51,516 bases of DNA from Planctomycetaceae bacterium (GTDB lineage Bacteria; Planctomycetota; Planctomycetia; Planctomycetales; Planctomycetaceae): NCBI GenBank assembly GCA_029243145.1, contig JAQWSQ010000121.1, forward strand, positions 1 to 51,516. Direction: 5' to 3'. The position numbers and the translations under genes are program-made. Positions 25,792 through 35,632 of this stretch are shown piece by piece (the first letter of the stretch is position 1; each line of letters starts with the position of its first letter). A model generated the notes under the pieces. The model saw only the letters and a program-made list of their open reading frames with translations. It had not been told where the DNA came from and did no database searches.

Positions 25792-28110
25792 GTGTCGTCA
25801 GAGATTCTGTTATCGGGATGCCGCCAGCATAATCTGCGGGATCTCGACCTCTCACTTCCCGCACACGGTCTCACTCTGATCACCGGACCTTCGGGTTCGG
25901 GGAAGAGCTCTCTTGCGTTCGCGACACTTCATACGGAAAGTCGACGGCGTTACCTCGAATCTCTTTCCACTTCCGAGCGTAGCCGCTTCGATCATATTGC
26001 TCCCCCACACCTGGATGATGCGACGAATTTGCCACTGACCGTCGCGATTCGTCCCGACTCTCTTTCCGGCGGTTCCCGAAATACATTAGGGACAGAGTCG
26101 GGAATTATTCCGCTGCTACAAATGCTCTTTGCCGCCCGAGCAGACAGTGCATGTCCCGATTGTGGGACGCCCGTTCGAAAGTGGGAGTCTCAGGAAATTA
26201 TTGAGAATTTGACTGAGTTACCGGCAGGAACACGCCTTCAGCTTGGTTTTCCACTTCAGCAGACTGTCTCGGGGGCAGAGGCCATCAACTGGTTACAAAC
26301 GGCCGGTTTTCAGAGAGTGGTCCACGCAGGAAAAATCTGCTCGCTCGCCGAGTTGCCGGAAGATAAAACTCTGGAGGATCTCGTTGTCATTGTTGACCGG
26401 ATCAAAACCGGTTCGACCAACGATGTGCGGATCCGGGAATCTCTGGAAGTTTGTTTTCGTGGGGGCCAAGGGAAGTGCATCGCCTATGCAGAAGACTCTG
26501 TTGGCGATCCCAGTTGGCAATCTCTCTCATTGGATGGTCGTGAGTGGTTTTCTCATTTGTTCAGTCGTGAGCGTGATTGCCTAAACTGTGGCCGATCTCT
26601 CTTGAATCCTGACCCCAGCCTGTTTCGCTGGTCGTCCCCGTTGGGCGCATGCACAGACTGCCAGGGACGAGGTTGGGTCATAACCAACAGGACGAAATCG
26701 ACTTGTAGGAGTTGTCGGGGCGCACGACTGAATGCAGATGCCTGTGCATATCGACTGCATGATCGATCTTTACCCGAACTACACAGCCTACGAGTTCTGG
26801 AACTCGGGCAATGGATCGATCAGCACCTTCACGACGATTTGCATCATCAAGAACTGCATCGACGCCTGAACTTGCTGGCAGAGATTGGATTTGCACCATT
26901 TTCTCTCGATTGTCCGATCAGTTCATTCTCGGCCTCCGAACGAACTTCGCTTGCACTGTGCAATGCGGCTGTGGAACCATTGCCGGGAGCACTCTATCTC
27001 GTGGAGGAACCTTACAGTGGTCACCCCCCAGAAGATTGGCCAAAAGTGGATCGGATCATCTCGCAAGTTTTGACAGGGGGAGCCGGCGTCTGCCTTGTCC
27101 AGGCTGAAGAGGAACCAATTACCCGAAGGCTGCATCTCGATCACCTTATTCGACTTGGTCCCGGCTCGGGCGACGAGGGAGGGCGAATCGTGTCAGACCT
27201 GCCTGCTCATGACGAGATACGATCAGGCGCTCACCCTAAAACTGAACGATACTCGCTGACGCAGATCGATTGGCCTTGGATCGAACAAACACAACTCGAT
27301 ATCTCTGTGGGGGGCATTACCACACTCTCCGGCTCACTGGCGACGCGACCGATTGGATTTTTACGAGAGTGCGTATCTTCGAGATTGTCAGAACTGGCAG
27401 AAGGCGATTCGTGTCCGTTCCCCGAGCAACAATCACTCGCCACCGAAACCCGAAAGCCACACGCTCGACAAACAGTTCTGTCAGCCATTCAAGCGTTTGG
27501 GGGAGTTCGCCAGCTTCTCGCCGAGACAGATGATGCCAAAAAACGGAATGTCACGGCGGGTGATTTGAGTCTCCACAAAAAAGAGGGAGCACGATGCGTA
27601 CGGTGTGAAGGGACCGGATGTGTCTCCGTCGATCTCGATTTTCTACCAGAATTCGAATTACCGTGTCCCGAATGCGGCGGGAGTCGCTATGAGTCACGAA
27701 TCCACGAAATCCGATTCCGCGGTTTCACACTTCCTGAAATCATGGAACTGACTGCGGAAGAAGCCTTTCGAGTTTTCAAAAGCCATCACCGCATTCAAAA
27801 AAGGCTGCAATTGCTGAAACAGGTCCAACTCGGTTATCTCCGATTAGGACAGTCTCTCACGCAATTATCGCGGGGGGAGAGGCAACGCATTCGCCTCGCC
27901 GCAGCATTGGCGAAAACAGGAGGCACAAAAAGCCTGTTGACGATTGAAGAGATTTCCAACGGGCTCTCGTCCTCGGAACTCCCCTCGATCCTATCGGTTC
28001 TGCGAGAATTTACGTCTGCCGGCCATTCGGTCTTGCTGATTGATGCCCATGAATTCTGGAAAAAGAATTCTGACAATTTTCAAAAATTGACTCCTCGAAA
28101 ATGCCCCTGA
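25792..28110 (+). CDS. Degenerate UvrA-like ABC ATPase
   Basis: A 772-residue UvrA paralogue, against about 940 for true UvrA. The first Walker A is intact (G-P-S-G-S-G-K-S-S, residues 32-40). Zinc-type CxxC pairs are kept (C121/C124, a C-L-N-C, a C-T-D-C-Q-G-R-G and C-R-S-C set in the middle, and C-V-R-C-E-G-T-G with C-P-E-C-G-G-S near 600-630). The second Walker A is lost: near residue 510 it reads T-L-S-G-S-L-A-T-R-P. Signature 1 is eroded (I-S-S-F-S-A-S-E-R-T), signature 2 kept (L-S-R-G-E-R-Q-R-I). The start is GTG 25792 after GGGGAGAG. It is unlikely to do normal excision repair alone. Confidence 0.75.
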   Translation: MSSEILLSGCRQHNLRDLDLSLPAHGLTLITGPSGSGKSSLAFATLHTESRRRYLESLSTSERSRFDHIAPPHLDDATNLPLTVAIRPDSLSGGSRNTLGTESGIIPLLQMLFAARADSACPDCGTPVRKWESQEIIENLTELPAGTRLQLGFPLQQTVSGAEAINWLQTAGFQRVVHAGKICSLAELPEDKTLEDLVVIVDRIKTGSTNDVRIRESLEVCFRGGQGKCIAYAEDSVGDPSWQSLSLDGREWFSHLFSRERDCLNCGRSLLNPDPSLFRWSSPLGACTDCQGRGWVITNRTKSTCRSCRGARLNADACAYRLHDRSLPELHSLRVLELGQWIDQHLHDDLHHQELHRRLNLLAEIGFAPFSLDCPISSFSASERTSLALCNAAVEPLPGALYLVEEPYSGHPPEDWPKVDRIISQVLTGGAGVCLVQAEEEPITRRLHLDHLIRLGPGSGDEGGRIVSDLPAHDEIRSGAHPKTERYSLTQIDWPWIEQTQLDISVGGITTLSGSLATRPIGFLRECVSSRLSELAEGDSCPFPEQQSLATETRKPHARQTVLSAIQAFGGVRQLLAETDDAKKRNVTAGDLSLHKKEGARCVRCEGTGCVSVDLDFLPEFELPCPECGGSRYESRIHEIRFRGFTLPEIMELTAEEAFRVFKSHHRIQKRLQLLKQVQLGYLRLGQSLTQLSRGERQRIRLAAALAKTGGTKSLLTIEEISNGLSSSELPSILSVLREFTSAGHSVLLIDAHEFWKKNSDNFQKLTPRKCP

Positions 28111-28286
28111 ATAATGCAGGTCTTCCTCAGCGGAGCCTATCTCAAGTCTCTTGTTTTGAGGGTTTTCGGCTCTCCCGGTCGCCTCTGGTGTTCTGGTTGA
28201 GGGGCGTTAGAATGCACATTGCCAGAATATTCAATGACCGATGAAACGGGCAGCGAAGCCCTGAAAATAAGATTTGGAGGGATCCC

Positions 28287-31200
28287 ATGAGCCGTCCTTT
28301 TGCTCACCTGCATTGCCACACCCATTATTCCTTGCTTGATGGTGCCAATCGCATCCCGGAAGTGGTGAAAAAGGTCAAAGAGTCCGGCATGGACTCGCTG
28401 GCGATCACCGACCACGGCAATCTCTACGGTGCCATGGAGTTCTATAACACTTGCCGAGCTCAGGAGATCAACCCGATCCTCGGTTTCGAAGCCTACATTG
28501 CGCCAGGCAAACGGACGGACCGTAGTGGTGCGTCTCGGATGAAGGAAGCCAGTTTTCACCTGACATTGCTGGCAATGAACCGCAAAGGGTTTGAAAACCT
28601 GATGCACATGTCGTCGGTCGCTTATCTGGAAGGGTTCTATTACAAACCACGCATTGATAAAGATTTGCTCGAAGAATTCAACGAAGGATTAATTTGTCTT
28701 TCGGGTTGTGCGGCGGGAGAACTTTCGCAGCTACTTCTCAAAGATAAAATGACCGAAGCGCGTGAACTGACCGCCTGGTACGAAAAAGTTTTTGGTGACC
28801 GTTTTTATATGGAAATCCAAAACGCCGGCTTTGACATTCAACGAGAATGTGCAGAAGGAACCATCGATCTGGCCAACTCGATGGGGCTGCCACTGGTGGC
28901 CACGAATGACGCTCATTATTTGAATCAGGAAGATGCTCACGCTCACGACATTCTGTTGTGTGTAAACACGCGGACGACCGTCCACGATGAAAAACGGATG
29001 AAGATGGACAGCGATGAACTGTTCGTACGCACGCCGGAAGAAATGTACGCTGCTTTTCCCGGTCACGAAGCGGCCGTCAAGCGGTCTCAGGAAATTGCGA
29101 ATCGCGTTGATATTCAATTGGAGAAAAATCCACAACACTACCCGGTCTTTCGACCACCGGAAGAGAAGACAGACATTGATTATCTCCGCGAACTGTGCCT
29201 GAAAGGAATGAAGTGGCGTTACGGCGACACTACAACTGAGAAACACGTTGAGCGACTCGATTACGAACTGGAAGTGATCAAGAAGATGGGCTATGCCAGT
29301 TACTTCTTGATCGTCTGGGACTTCATCCGTTTTGCCAACGAGAACAAAATTCCGTGTCAGGCACGTGGTTCGGCGTGTGGTTCGATTGTCGCGTATATTC
29401 TGGGTTTCAGTCACGTTTGCCCGCTGGAATACGACTTGCTGTTCGAACGGTTTCTCGATCCCAGCCGAACCGAGCCGCCCGATATCGATATCGACTTTTG
29501 TCGCGATCGTCGCCAGATGGTGATCGATTACACCAAAGAAACGTACGGCGAATATAACGTCGCCCAGATCGGAACTTTTGGGACACTAAAAGCCAAAAAC
29601 GCGATCCGCGACGTGAGCCGCGCATTGGGACTCGATCTCAAGCGGGTTGACGAAATTTGCAAAATGATCCCCGAAACTCTGAATATCAAACTGCAAGAAG
29701 CGATTGATGAATCGGCGGAACTACGTGAAGCCTATCAGGGCGATCCTCAAATCACCGAGATGCTCAATCTGGCAATCAAAATTGAAGGTCTCGCTCGCTC
29801 TGCCGGAACGCACGCAGCCGGCGTGGTGGTTGCCGATGAGCCCATCTCACGGTACATCCCCTTGCAAAGAATCACGGGCAAAACCGACATCATTACGCAG
29901 TGGGATGGTCCGACCGTCGAGGAAGTCGGCCTGCTGAAGATGGACTTTCTCGGCTTACGGAATTTGACGATCCTCGATAAAGCGATCCAGAACGTCAAAA
30001 ATCATCACCCCGATCAACAAGAGATCGATCCGCTCAAATTCCCACTCGACGACGCCGCGACGTTCGCCCTGCTCCAACGTGGCGAGACAAAAGGAATTTT
30101 CCAGTTGGAATCGGGCGGCATGCGGGATTTGTTGCAGAAAATGAAACCAGACAAGTTCCACGACATCATCGCCACATCGGCTCTTTATCGCCCTGGCCCT
30201 TTGGAAGGGGGCATGGTGATGACGTACGTCGAAGTGAAACATGGCCGGATTCCGATCCCCAAGGTCCATCCGATTGTCGATGAAATCCTTGAAGAGACCT
30301 ACGGCGTCATGGTCTATCAAGAACAAGTGATGCGGATTCTGAATCGAGTGGGAGGCATTGATCTGCCTGCCGCTTACCGCTGCATTAAAGCGATCAGTAA
30401 GAAGAAAGAAAAAGTGATCGCATCGTTCCATCAAGAATACATCGATGGTGCCGGCGAACGCGGGGTTGATCAGAAACTCGCGCAAGAACTGTTCGATTTA
30501 ATTAAGAAGTTTGCGGGTTACGGTTTTAACAAATCTCACTCCACCGCCTATGGTGCAGTCGCCTATCAGACCGCGTTTTTGAAAGCTCACTATCCCAAAG
30601 AGTTCATGTCAGCCTTGTTGTCATGCGGGATGGAATCGTCTGAACGTATCAATGAGCACGTCGATGATTGTCGACGGATGGATCTCACCGTTCTGCCTCC
30701 CGATATCAATCGAGCTCAAGTCGAGTTCGACATTTCGGGTGATGATGTGGTCTTCGGACTTGGAGCGATCAAGGGTGTCGGAGAACAGGCACTTCAGACC
30801 ATCGTCACCGAGCGGGAAGCGAACGGACCATTCCGCAATATTTTTGACCTGACCGAACGGATCGATCCCAAAGTTCTAAACCGCTCCACGATGGAAACGC
30901 TCGTGAAAGCCGGTGCGCTCGACAGTTTGGGAGCAAACCGGGCACAATTGTTTCTGGCCATCGAACGCGCCATTTCGTCCAGCGTCAAAATCCATAAAGA
31001 CCGAGCCATCGGTCAAAAATCCCTGTTCGGCGATCTGGGAGGAAGCGACGGCGAACCAGATGCCAATGAAGATGTTACGTTGCCCGAAACTCCCGACTGG
31101 AATCACAGCCAAAAACTGGCATACGAGAAAGACGTCTTCGGATTCTATCTCACCTCGCACCCTCTGACCGAGCATTCTGATCGAGTTGGAAAGTTTCGTT

Positions 31201-31829
31201 CTCACACGATCCACCAAATCGGTGATCTGGAAGAAGGGGAGGAAGTCCTCATCAGCGGGATGGTTTCGTCCATCAAAAAATCGACTTCAAAAAAACCAAA
31301 CCGCAATGGACACTCCAAGTTTGCCAACTTCGATTTTGAAGATGAAACCGGGACCGTACGTTGCATCATCTGGCCGGAGGAATTCTCTCGACAAGGTGAG
31401 AAACTTGAATCAGAAGACATCCTTTATGTTCAAGGTCGCGTGGACCGACGTGGCCGAGAACCGAATGTCGTGGTCAACAAACTGTTGACTTTGGAAGAAG
31501 CCGAAAAACAGTTCACGAGACAAATTGCCATCAAAATTCAGAAAGGCCTTCACCCCGACGATTGTCTGCCGCGCATCCGAGAGATTTTGCAACGCTATCC
31601 CGGTCGAAGCACCGTCATGTTGTATATCGACTCCAACGACGATGCGACCGGCGAATGGACCCGTTACGTCCTCTCGTTACCTGCCACCTTGCAAGTCAGT
31701 TGCGGGGAATCGTTGCAGCGTGACCTGGAAGGCTTGCTCGGGAAAGATGCCATTCAATTGATCGCCCATCAATTCAAATCTGCCAGAGCCACCCGCAACG
31801 GTCAGGCGATGGCCGGCAGTAGGGGTTAA
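28287..31829 (+). CDS. dnaE: DNA polymerase III alpha subunit
   Basis: An 1180-residue replicative polymerase catalytic subunit. The N-terminal PHP domain starts A-H-L-H-C-H-T-H-Y-S-L-L-D-G and has T-D-H-G-N-L-Y. The palm has R-G-S-A-C-G-S-I-V near 360 and P-P-D-I-D-I-D-F near 398 with the metal-binding aspartates. The fingers, the beta-binding region and helix-hairpin-helix motifs follow, and an OB domain lies near 985-1080 (V-L-I-S-G-M-V-S-S-I-K). The length matches DnaE1. There is a 177-base gap after the UvrA-like gene. ATG 28287 follows TGGAGGGA nearby. Confidence 0.95.
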   Translation: MSRPFAHLHCHTHYSLLDGANRIPEVVKKVKESGMDSLAITDHGNLYGAMEFYNTCRAQEINPILGFEAYIAPGKRTDRSGASRMKEASFHLTLLAMNRKGFENLMHMSSVAYLEGFYYKPRIDKDLLEEFNEGLICLSGCAAGELSQLLLKDKMTEARELTAWYEKVFGDRFYMEIQNAGFDIQRECAEGTIDLANSMGLPLVATNDAHYLNQEDAHAHDILLCVNTRTTVHDEKRMKMDSDELFVRTPEEMYAAFPGHEAAVKRSQEIANRVDIQLEKNPQHYPVFRPPEEKTDIDYLRELCLKGMKWRYGDTTTEKHVERLDYELEVIKKMGYASYFLIVWDFIRFANENKIPCQARGSACGSIVAYILGFSHVCPLEYDLLFERFLDPSRTEPPDIDIDFCRDRRQMVIDYTKETYGEYNVAQIGTFGTLKAKNAIRDVSRALGLDLKRVDEICKMIPETLNIKLQEAIDESAELREAYQGDPQITEMLNLAIKIEGLARSAGTHAAGVVVADEPISRYIPLQRITGKTDIITQWDGPTVEEVGLLKMDFLGLRNLTILDKAIQNVKNHHPDQQEIDPLKFPLDDAATFALLQRGETKGIFQLESGGMRDLLQKMKPDKFHDIIATSALYRPGPLEGGMVMTYVEVKHGRIPIPKVHPIVDEILEETYGVMVYQEQVMRILNRVGGIDLPAAYRCIKAISKKKEKVIASFHQEYIDGAGERGVDQKLAQELFDLIKKFAGYGFNKSHSTAYGAVAYQTAFLKAHYPKEFMSALLSCGMESSERINEHVDDCRRMDLTVLPPDINRAQVEFDISGDDVVFGLGAIKGVGEQALQTIVTEREANGPFRNIFDLTERIDPKVLNRSTMETLVKAGALDSLGANRAQLFLAIERAISSSVKIHKDRAIGQKSLFGDLGGSDGEPDANEDVTLPETPDWNHSQKLAYEKDVFGFYLTSHPLTEHSDRVGKFRSHTIHQIGDLEEGEEVLISGMVSSIKKSTSKKPNRNGHSKFANFDFEDETGTVRCIIWPEEFSRQGEKLESEDILYVQGRVDRRGREPNVVVNKLLTLEEAEKQFTRQIAIKIQKGLHPDDCLPRIREILQRYPGRSTVMLYIDSNDDATGEWTRYVLSLPATLQVSCGESLQRDLEGLLGKDAIQLIAHQFKSARATRNGQAMAGSRG

Positions 31830-31884
31830 TCGGCAGTATGGGTTGATGGTGACATCACGGCTCCTTTTCGCGATACTCCCTTTT

Positions 31885-32448
31885 ATGAATGATCCTGCTA
31901 AAACGTACACAGAACCGACCGGCGAAGCCAAATCATCTCGTAAGAAAATGAAGGTGTTTCTTCCGTTACTCATTCTCAGTCTCCCGATCCTCATCCTTTG
32001 GGGGACGAGTGACGAAGAGGTTACGGTGCAAACCACGGCGGCAGAGGAAATCGTGGAACCTGCCGTTCAGGAATCGACCGATGAGAAATATCGGAAACTC
32101 ATCGTGGGTGATTGGGAAATGGACCGGGACGGCAAACGGTCTCTCACGGTACACTCCGATGGAACAGCCGATATGGATATCGAAGTCTCCAGCAGTTGGA
32201 GTTTCCTGTTCGGCAAGAAGCTCAAGTTTCGTATCGAGTGGTCCATTGAAAACGGTATTCTGACGATGATAACCACCGGAGGAGAGCCAAAAGGGAAAGT
32301 CGATTTGATCACGAGCATGTATGGCGCGGAACGAAAGCAGCCGATCAAACTCCTCGATGAAACGACCTTGCAACTCCCCGACGAAGAACCCGGAGAAGAA
32401 GATCACATCTGGACTCGTGTGGAAACGGCTGTTAACCCCGCCCCTTGA
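31885..32448 (+). CDS. Single-pass membrane protein of unknown function
   Basis: About 187 residues from ATG 31885, or 201 if the TTG at 31843 is used; neither has a strong ribosome site. A basic cytoplasmic tail (S-S-R-K-K-M-K) leads into a membrane helix V-F-L-P-L-L-I-L-S-L-P-I-L-I-L-W, then an acidic linker and a C-terminal domain starting Y-R-K-L-I-V-G-D-W-E-M-D-R-D-G with repeating beta strands and ending W-T-R-V. The G-D-W start is typical of small lipocalin-like or META-like exported domains. It lies between dnaE and bioB on the same strand and may share a transcript. No function can be assigned. Confidence 0.55.
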   Translation: MNDPAKTYTEPTGEAKSSRKKMKVFLPLLILSLPILILWGTSDEEVTVQTTAAEEIVEPAVQESTDEKYRKLIVGDWEMDRDGKRSLTVHSDGTADMDIEVSSSWSFLFGKKLKFRIEWSIENGILTMITTGGEPKGKVDLITSMYGAERKQPIKLLDETTLQLPDEEPGEEDHIWTRVETAVNPAP

Positions 32449-32516
32449 CTGTTTTCAGTGACGTTCAGGCGTTACAATTTCTCTGTTGTTTTTGTGACGC
32501 TTTTAGAGAGAAATTC

Positions 32517-33551
32517 ATGTCATCCACTATCGATCCTTCGTTGTCAGTCTCCCGCTGGCAGACACTCGCCAATCAAATCATTGCGGGAGAAGATCTGACT
32601 CGCGAAGACGCCCTTACCGTCCTGGCGTCTGGTGACGATGAGCTTCTCGACTTGCTCGCAGCCACCTATCGTATTCGACGGCAGCATTTTGGCAAGACGG
32701 TCCATTTATATTACCTGCGAAACGCCAAAAGCGGACTCTGCCCGGAAGATTGCAATTATTGCTCGCAGTCTAAAGTCTCAGACGCGCCCATCGAAAAATA
32801 TGTGATGCAGAATGAGGAAAAATTACTCGAAGGTGCTCGACAAGCAGCCGCTTCGAACTCACGAACTTACTGCATCGTGGCCAGTGGGCGAGGCCCGACA
32901 GATCGTGAAGTCGATCACGTCGCCAGCACCGTTAAAAAAATCAAGGACGAATTGGGGCTTCATATTTGTGCTTGCCTGGGAATTTTGTCTCCCGACCAAG
33001 CCTTGAAGCTGAAAAATGCCGGCGTCGACCGCATCAATCACAACCTGAACACCTCCCGCCGATTCCACGAAGAGATCTGCTCGACGCATTCTTACGAAGA
33101 CCGTCTGGCCACTCTCAAAACAGCACGAGACGCTGGCCTCGAACTCTGTGCCGGTTTAATCGTCGGCATGGGAGAAGAACATAAAGACGTGGTCGATGTC
33201 GCGTTCGACTTAAAAGAACTCGGAGTCGAATCGATTCCCGTCAACTTCCTCAACGACATCGATGGCACACCTCTCGAAGGTGCGGATAACATTACGCCAC
33301 AAGATTGCCTGCGAGCACTCTGTCTCTTTCGCCTTTCAAATCCTGCTACCGAAATACGCATCGCGGGTGGTCGCGAAGTCAAACTCCGCAGCATGCAACC
33401 GTTCGGCTTGTACGCGGCGAACTCGATGTTTGTCAGCGATTACCTGACGACCGCCGGGCAGGCTGCCGAGATGGATTTCCAAATGGTCCGCGATTTGGGT
33501 TTTGAAATTGTCTCAGGCGACGCACAGACCAAGGCTTTATTGGACGGGTAG
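32517..33551 (+). CDS. bioB: Biotin synthase
   Basis: A 344-residue radical-SAM enzyme that inserts sulfur into dethiobiotin. The [4Fe-4S] motif is C75-P-E-D-C79-N-Y-C82-S-Q-S. Further conserved parts are Y-C-I-V-A-S-G-R-G-P, C-A-C-L-G-I-L, N-H-N-L-N-T-S with R-F-H-E-E-I-C-S-T-H, G-L-I-V-G-M-G-E, and the C-terminal I-A-G-G-R-E. ATG 32517 has AGAGAG at 32505-32510; an earlier in-frame start overlaps the upstream stop and lacks conservation. No other biotin genes are nearby. Confidence 0.93.
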   Translation: MSSTIDPSLSVSRWQTLANQIIAGEDLTREDALTVLASGDDELLDLLAATYRIRRQHFGKTVHLYYLRNAKSGLCPEDCNYCSQSKVSDAPIEKYVMQNEEKLLEGARQAAASNSRTYCIVASGRGPTDREVDHVASTVKKIKDELGLHICACLGILSPDQALKLKNAGVDRINHNLNTSRRFHEEICSTHSYEDRLATLKTARDAGLELCAGLIVGMGEEHKDVVDVAFDLKELGVESIPVNFLNDIDGTPLEGADNITPQDCLRALCLFRLSNPATEIRIAGGREVKLRSMQPFGLYAANSMFVSDYLTTAGQAAEMDFQMVRDLGFEIVSGDAQTKALLDG

Positions 33552-34078
33552 CACCGATAGCTCGCCCAACGGTATGCGCGTTTTTCATAGCCCGATCTAC
33601 GCGAGCAGTCGGGATGGCTTTGATCAACATTCCGTTTTGAGATCGCTATTTGAGCCGCTGGCACGAGCCAGCCGGGCCTTGGAAATTTTTATGGAACCGC
33701 GGATCACGCTGATATCACAGATAAAAAGAGCAAGTGACCGCGTTGTCGCAGCGAGCGGTTTGATGTGTGGCTGGGGCTCTCAAAAGTTTGCCAAGAAATT
33801 TGAACTCTGATTTCACACGCAGCCTTTGCAATTCAGAACGCATGCATAGCCCCAGATGAATGAACTTGACTCACGCAGCGGCGCGGCGGCGCAGAGAAAA
33901 TAAACTTGGATATCACCTTTTGCTTGTCAAACAGGGCGCGTGAGCACAAGGTGCGATCACATTCGGGGGCTTCCGCTTCGCGGTGCGCCTCCCGCGAGCC
34001 GACGGCTATAAAACCGAAAACTTAGTATCGGCATGGAGGCGCCGCCCTTCATACTTTTCTCAGACGGATGAGCAATTA
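33552..34078. other. Spacer with dispersed repeats
   Basis: Between bioB and the convergent exported-protein gene lie a degenerate CACCGATAG hairpin near 33549-33575, the second copy of the GGCTGGGG element (33752-33900), and GC-rich palindromic sequence near 33960-34050. No coding sequence is convincing. Confidence 0.65.
33752..33900 (+). repeat. Dispersed GGCTGGGG element, copy 2
   Basis: CGAGCGGTTTGATGTGTGGC leads into CTGGGGCT (33771-33778); about 70 bases later AGCCCCAG (33848-33855) pairs with it as a perfect 8-bp stem. It ends with CTCACGCAGCGGCGCGG-type repeats. It aligns with the copy at 43408-43557 over almost its whole length. Confidence 0.8.
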
Positions 34079-34591
34079 TTATTCGTCCTTCTTCATCGGC
34101 TTCAGATAAAACATTACGCCGTGATCGGTCCGTTTGACTTTGGACGCGTTCCACGAATCCTCGATGGCTTGCTTGATCTGGTCTTTGTCGGTGCTGAAAA
34201 TCATGTCTCGCCAATCGGGCAGACTGGCGGCATAGATGGGCGAAAGTCCTTCGTCTGGTTTTTCCCACACCCAAACATCAAACTCCTCGAGTTCTGTCCC
34301 CTTGGGAAGCTGTTCGGGAGCTTTAGTGTAAAAGACATGCCAGCGACCACGATGAGCACGCTGGAGCTTGATCAATCCTTTCCCGTCTTTCGGGCTGCCG
34401 TAACCGAGAACGCCTCGATCTTCCCACCCGTTGGTTCGTTTCAGCCGCGTGATTTCTTCGGAATCGATGGTATAAACCATCTCGGGAGCCGTCTCTCGGC
34501 GGAATGCATGAATGGGAACGAGCTTTTCATCCTCAGCATTGGCAATACTGAAGGTCAACAACAGATAGAATGTCAGGACAACCGTTTTCAT
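34079..34591 (-). CDS. Exported DUF5648-like protein
   Basis: A 170-residue protein with a signal peptide (cleavage near A-N-A/E-D-E). The mature part starts L-V-P-I-H-A-F-R-R-E, then V-Y-T-I-D-S-E-E-I-T-R-L, N-G-W-E-D-R-G-V-L-G-Y, and later H-V-F-Y-T-K. This matches the 'V-P-x-y-R-F ... H-F-Y-T-x-S-x-x-E ... W-x-x-E-G-v' pattern of DUF5648 beta repeats, found at the ends of many secreted hydrolases. It probably folds as one to two such repeats and may bind sugars or surfaces. Enzymatic residues are not evident. Confidence 0.6.
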   Translation of the reverse strand: MKTVVLTFYLLLTFSIANAEDEKLVPIHAFRRETAPEMVYTIDSEEITRLKRTNGWEDRGVLGYGSPKDGKGLIKLQRAHRGRWHVFYTKAPEQLPKGTELEEFDVWVWEKPDEGLSPIYAASLPDWRDMIFSTDKDQIKQAIEDSWNASKVKRTDHGVMFYLKPMKKDE

Positions 34592-34810
34592 GAGCGTCTC
34601 CCAAATTATGAACTGACGCTATCGTATCAATAACCCTGGTACTAATTCCAGATGATGATTGCCTCCAAAATGTGAAAACGGCACTGGACATCGGGAATTA
34701 CTGAATCAGTTCCATTTCACAAGTTCTCTTGGTAAACACCAAGGCAAATCTCTTAGAATCAAGTTTTCAAACGGAATGTCGCTCGCCACTTCTGAAAGCC
34801 TCAAATCCTT

Positions 34811-35629
34811 ATGTTATTGAATCGTTTACCCACGCTTAGATTGATTCCCGCAATCCTATTATCTCTGCTGACTGTCAGTGCCTCTGCCGAAGAAGGAGAC
34901 ACTCCCTCCGCCGGAACTCAACGCGAACTGTTTCAAGTCGCCGAGCATCGCGCGTTTGTGATCATGCCCAAGGATGAGTTTCGCAAAGAAGGACCAGTTC
35001 CCTGGATTTGGTACGCTCCCACACTGGGCGATGTCTATCCCAGACAACAGGAATATTGGATGTTCAACCATTTCCTGAAGGAGGGGATCGCCATTGCCGG
35101 CATTGATGCCGGAGAATCTTTCGGAAGCCCCAAAGGGTCGGCACTTTTTCAGAAGTTGTATCAAGAGCTGACACAGAAGCGCAGTTTTGGGCCGAAGCCG
35201 GTGCTATTGGCACGCAGTCGAGGCGGCTTGATGCTGTATAACTGGGCCGTCGATCATCCCGACTCTGTCGGTGGAATCGCGGGAATTTATCCGGTTTGCA
35301 ATCTGGCCAGTTATCCAGGACTGAAGCGAGCGGCTCCCGCCTATGAGATGACCGAGCAAGAGCTGCAAAAAAACTTGACCACCTATAATCCCATTGATCG
35401 TCTTACACGCTTGGCAAAATCCAAAGTGCCCATCTTTCACATTCACGGAGACATCGACAAAGTGGTGCCGCTCGAAGCGAACTCGGCCGAACTCGCCAAG
35501 CGATACAAATCACTCGGCGGCCCCATCGAACTGGAAGTGGTCAAAGGGCAAGGACACAATCTTTGGGAAGGCTGGTTTCACTCCGAACGATTGACCAAGT
35601 TTGTGATTCAACATGCGACTCAGAAATAA
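34811..35629 (+). CDS. Secreted alpha/beta hydrolase
   Basis: A 272-residue exported protein with a signal peptide (cleavage near A-S-A/E-E-G). The fold is an alpha/beta hydrolase: the likely nucleophile is in L-A-R-S-R-G-G near residue 137, where the first Gly of G-x-S-x-G is Arg-flanked, the acid in H-G-D-I-D-K near 218, and the His in G-Q-G-H-N-L-W near 251. This resembles the prolyl-oligopeptidase/acetyl-xylan-esterase-like hydrolases of planctomycetes. It is convergent with the CcdA-like gene, with only 3 bases between the stops. The substrate is unknown. Confidence 0.7.
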   Translation: MLLNRLPTLRLIPAILLSLLTVSASAEEGDTPSAGTQRELFQVAEHRAFVIMPKDEFRKEGPVPWIWYAPTLGDVYPRQQEYWMFNHFLKEGIAIAGIDAGESFGSPKGSALFQKLYQELTQKRSFGPKPVLLARSRGGLMLYNWAVDHPDSVGGIAGIYPVCNLASYPGLKRAAPAYEMTEQELQKNLTTYNPIDRLTRLAKSKVPIFHIHGDIDKVVPLEANSAELAKRYKSLGGPIELEVVKGQGHNLWEGWFHSERLTKFVIQHATQK

Positions 35630-35632
35630 TGG

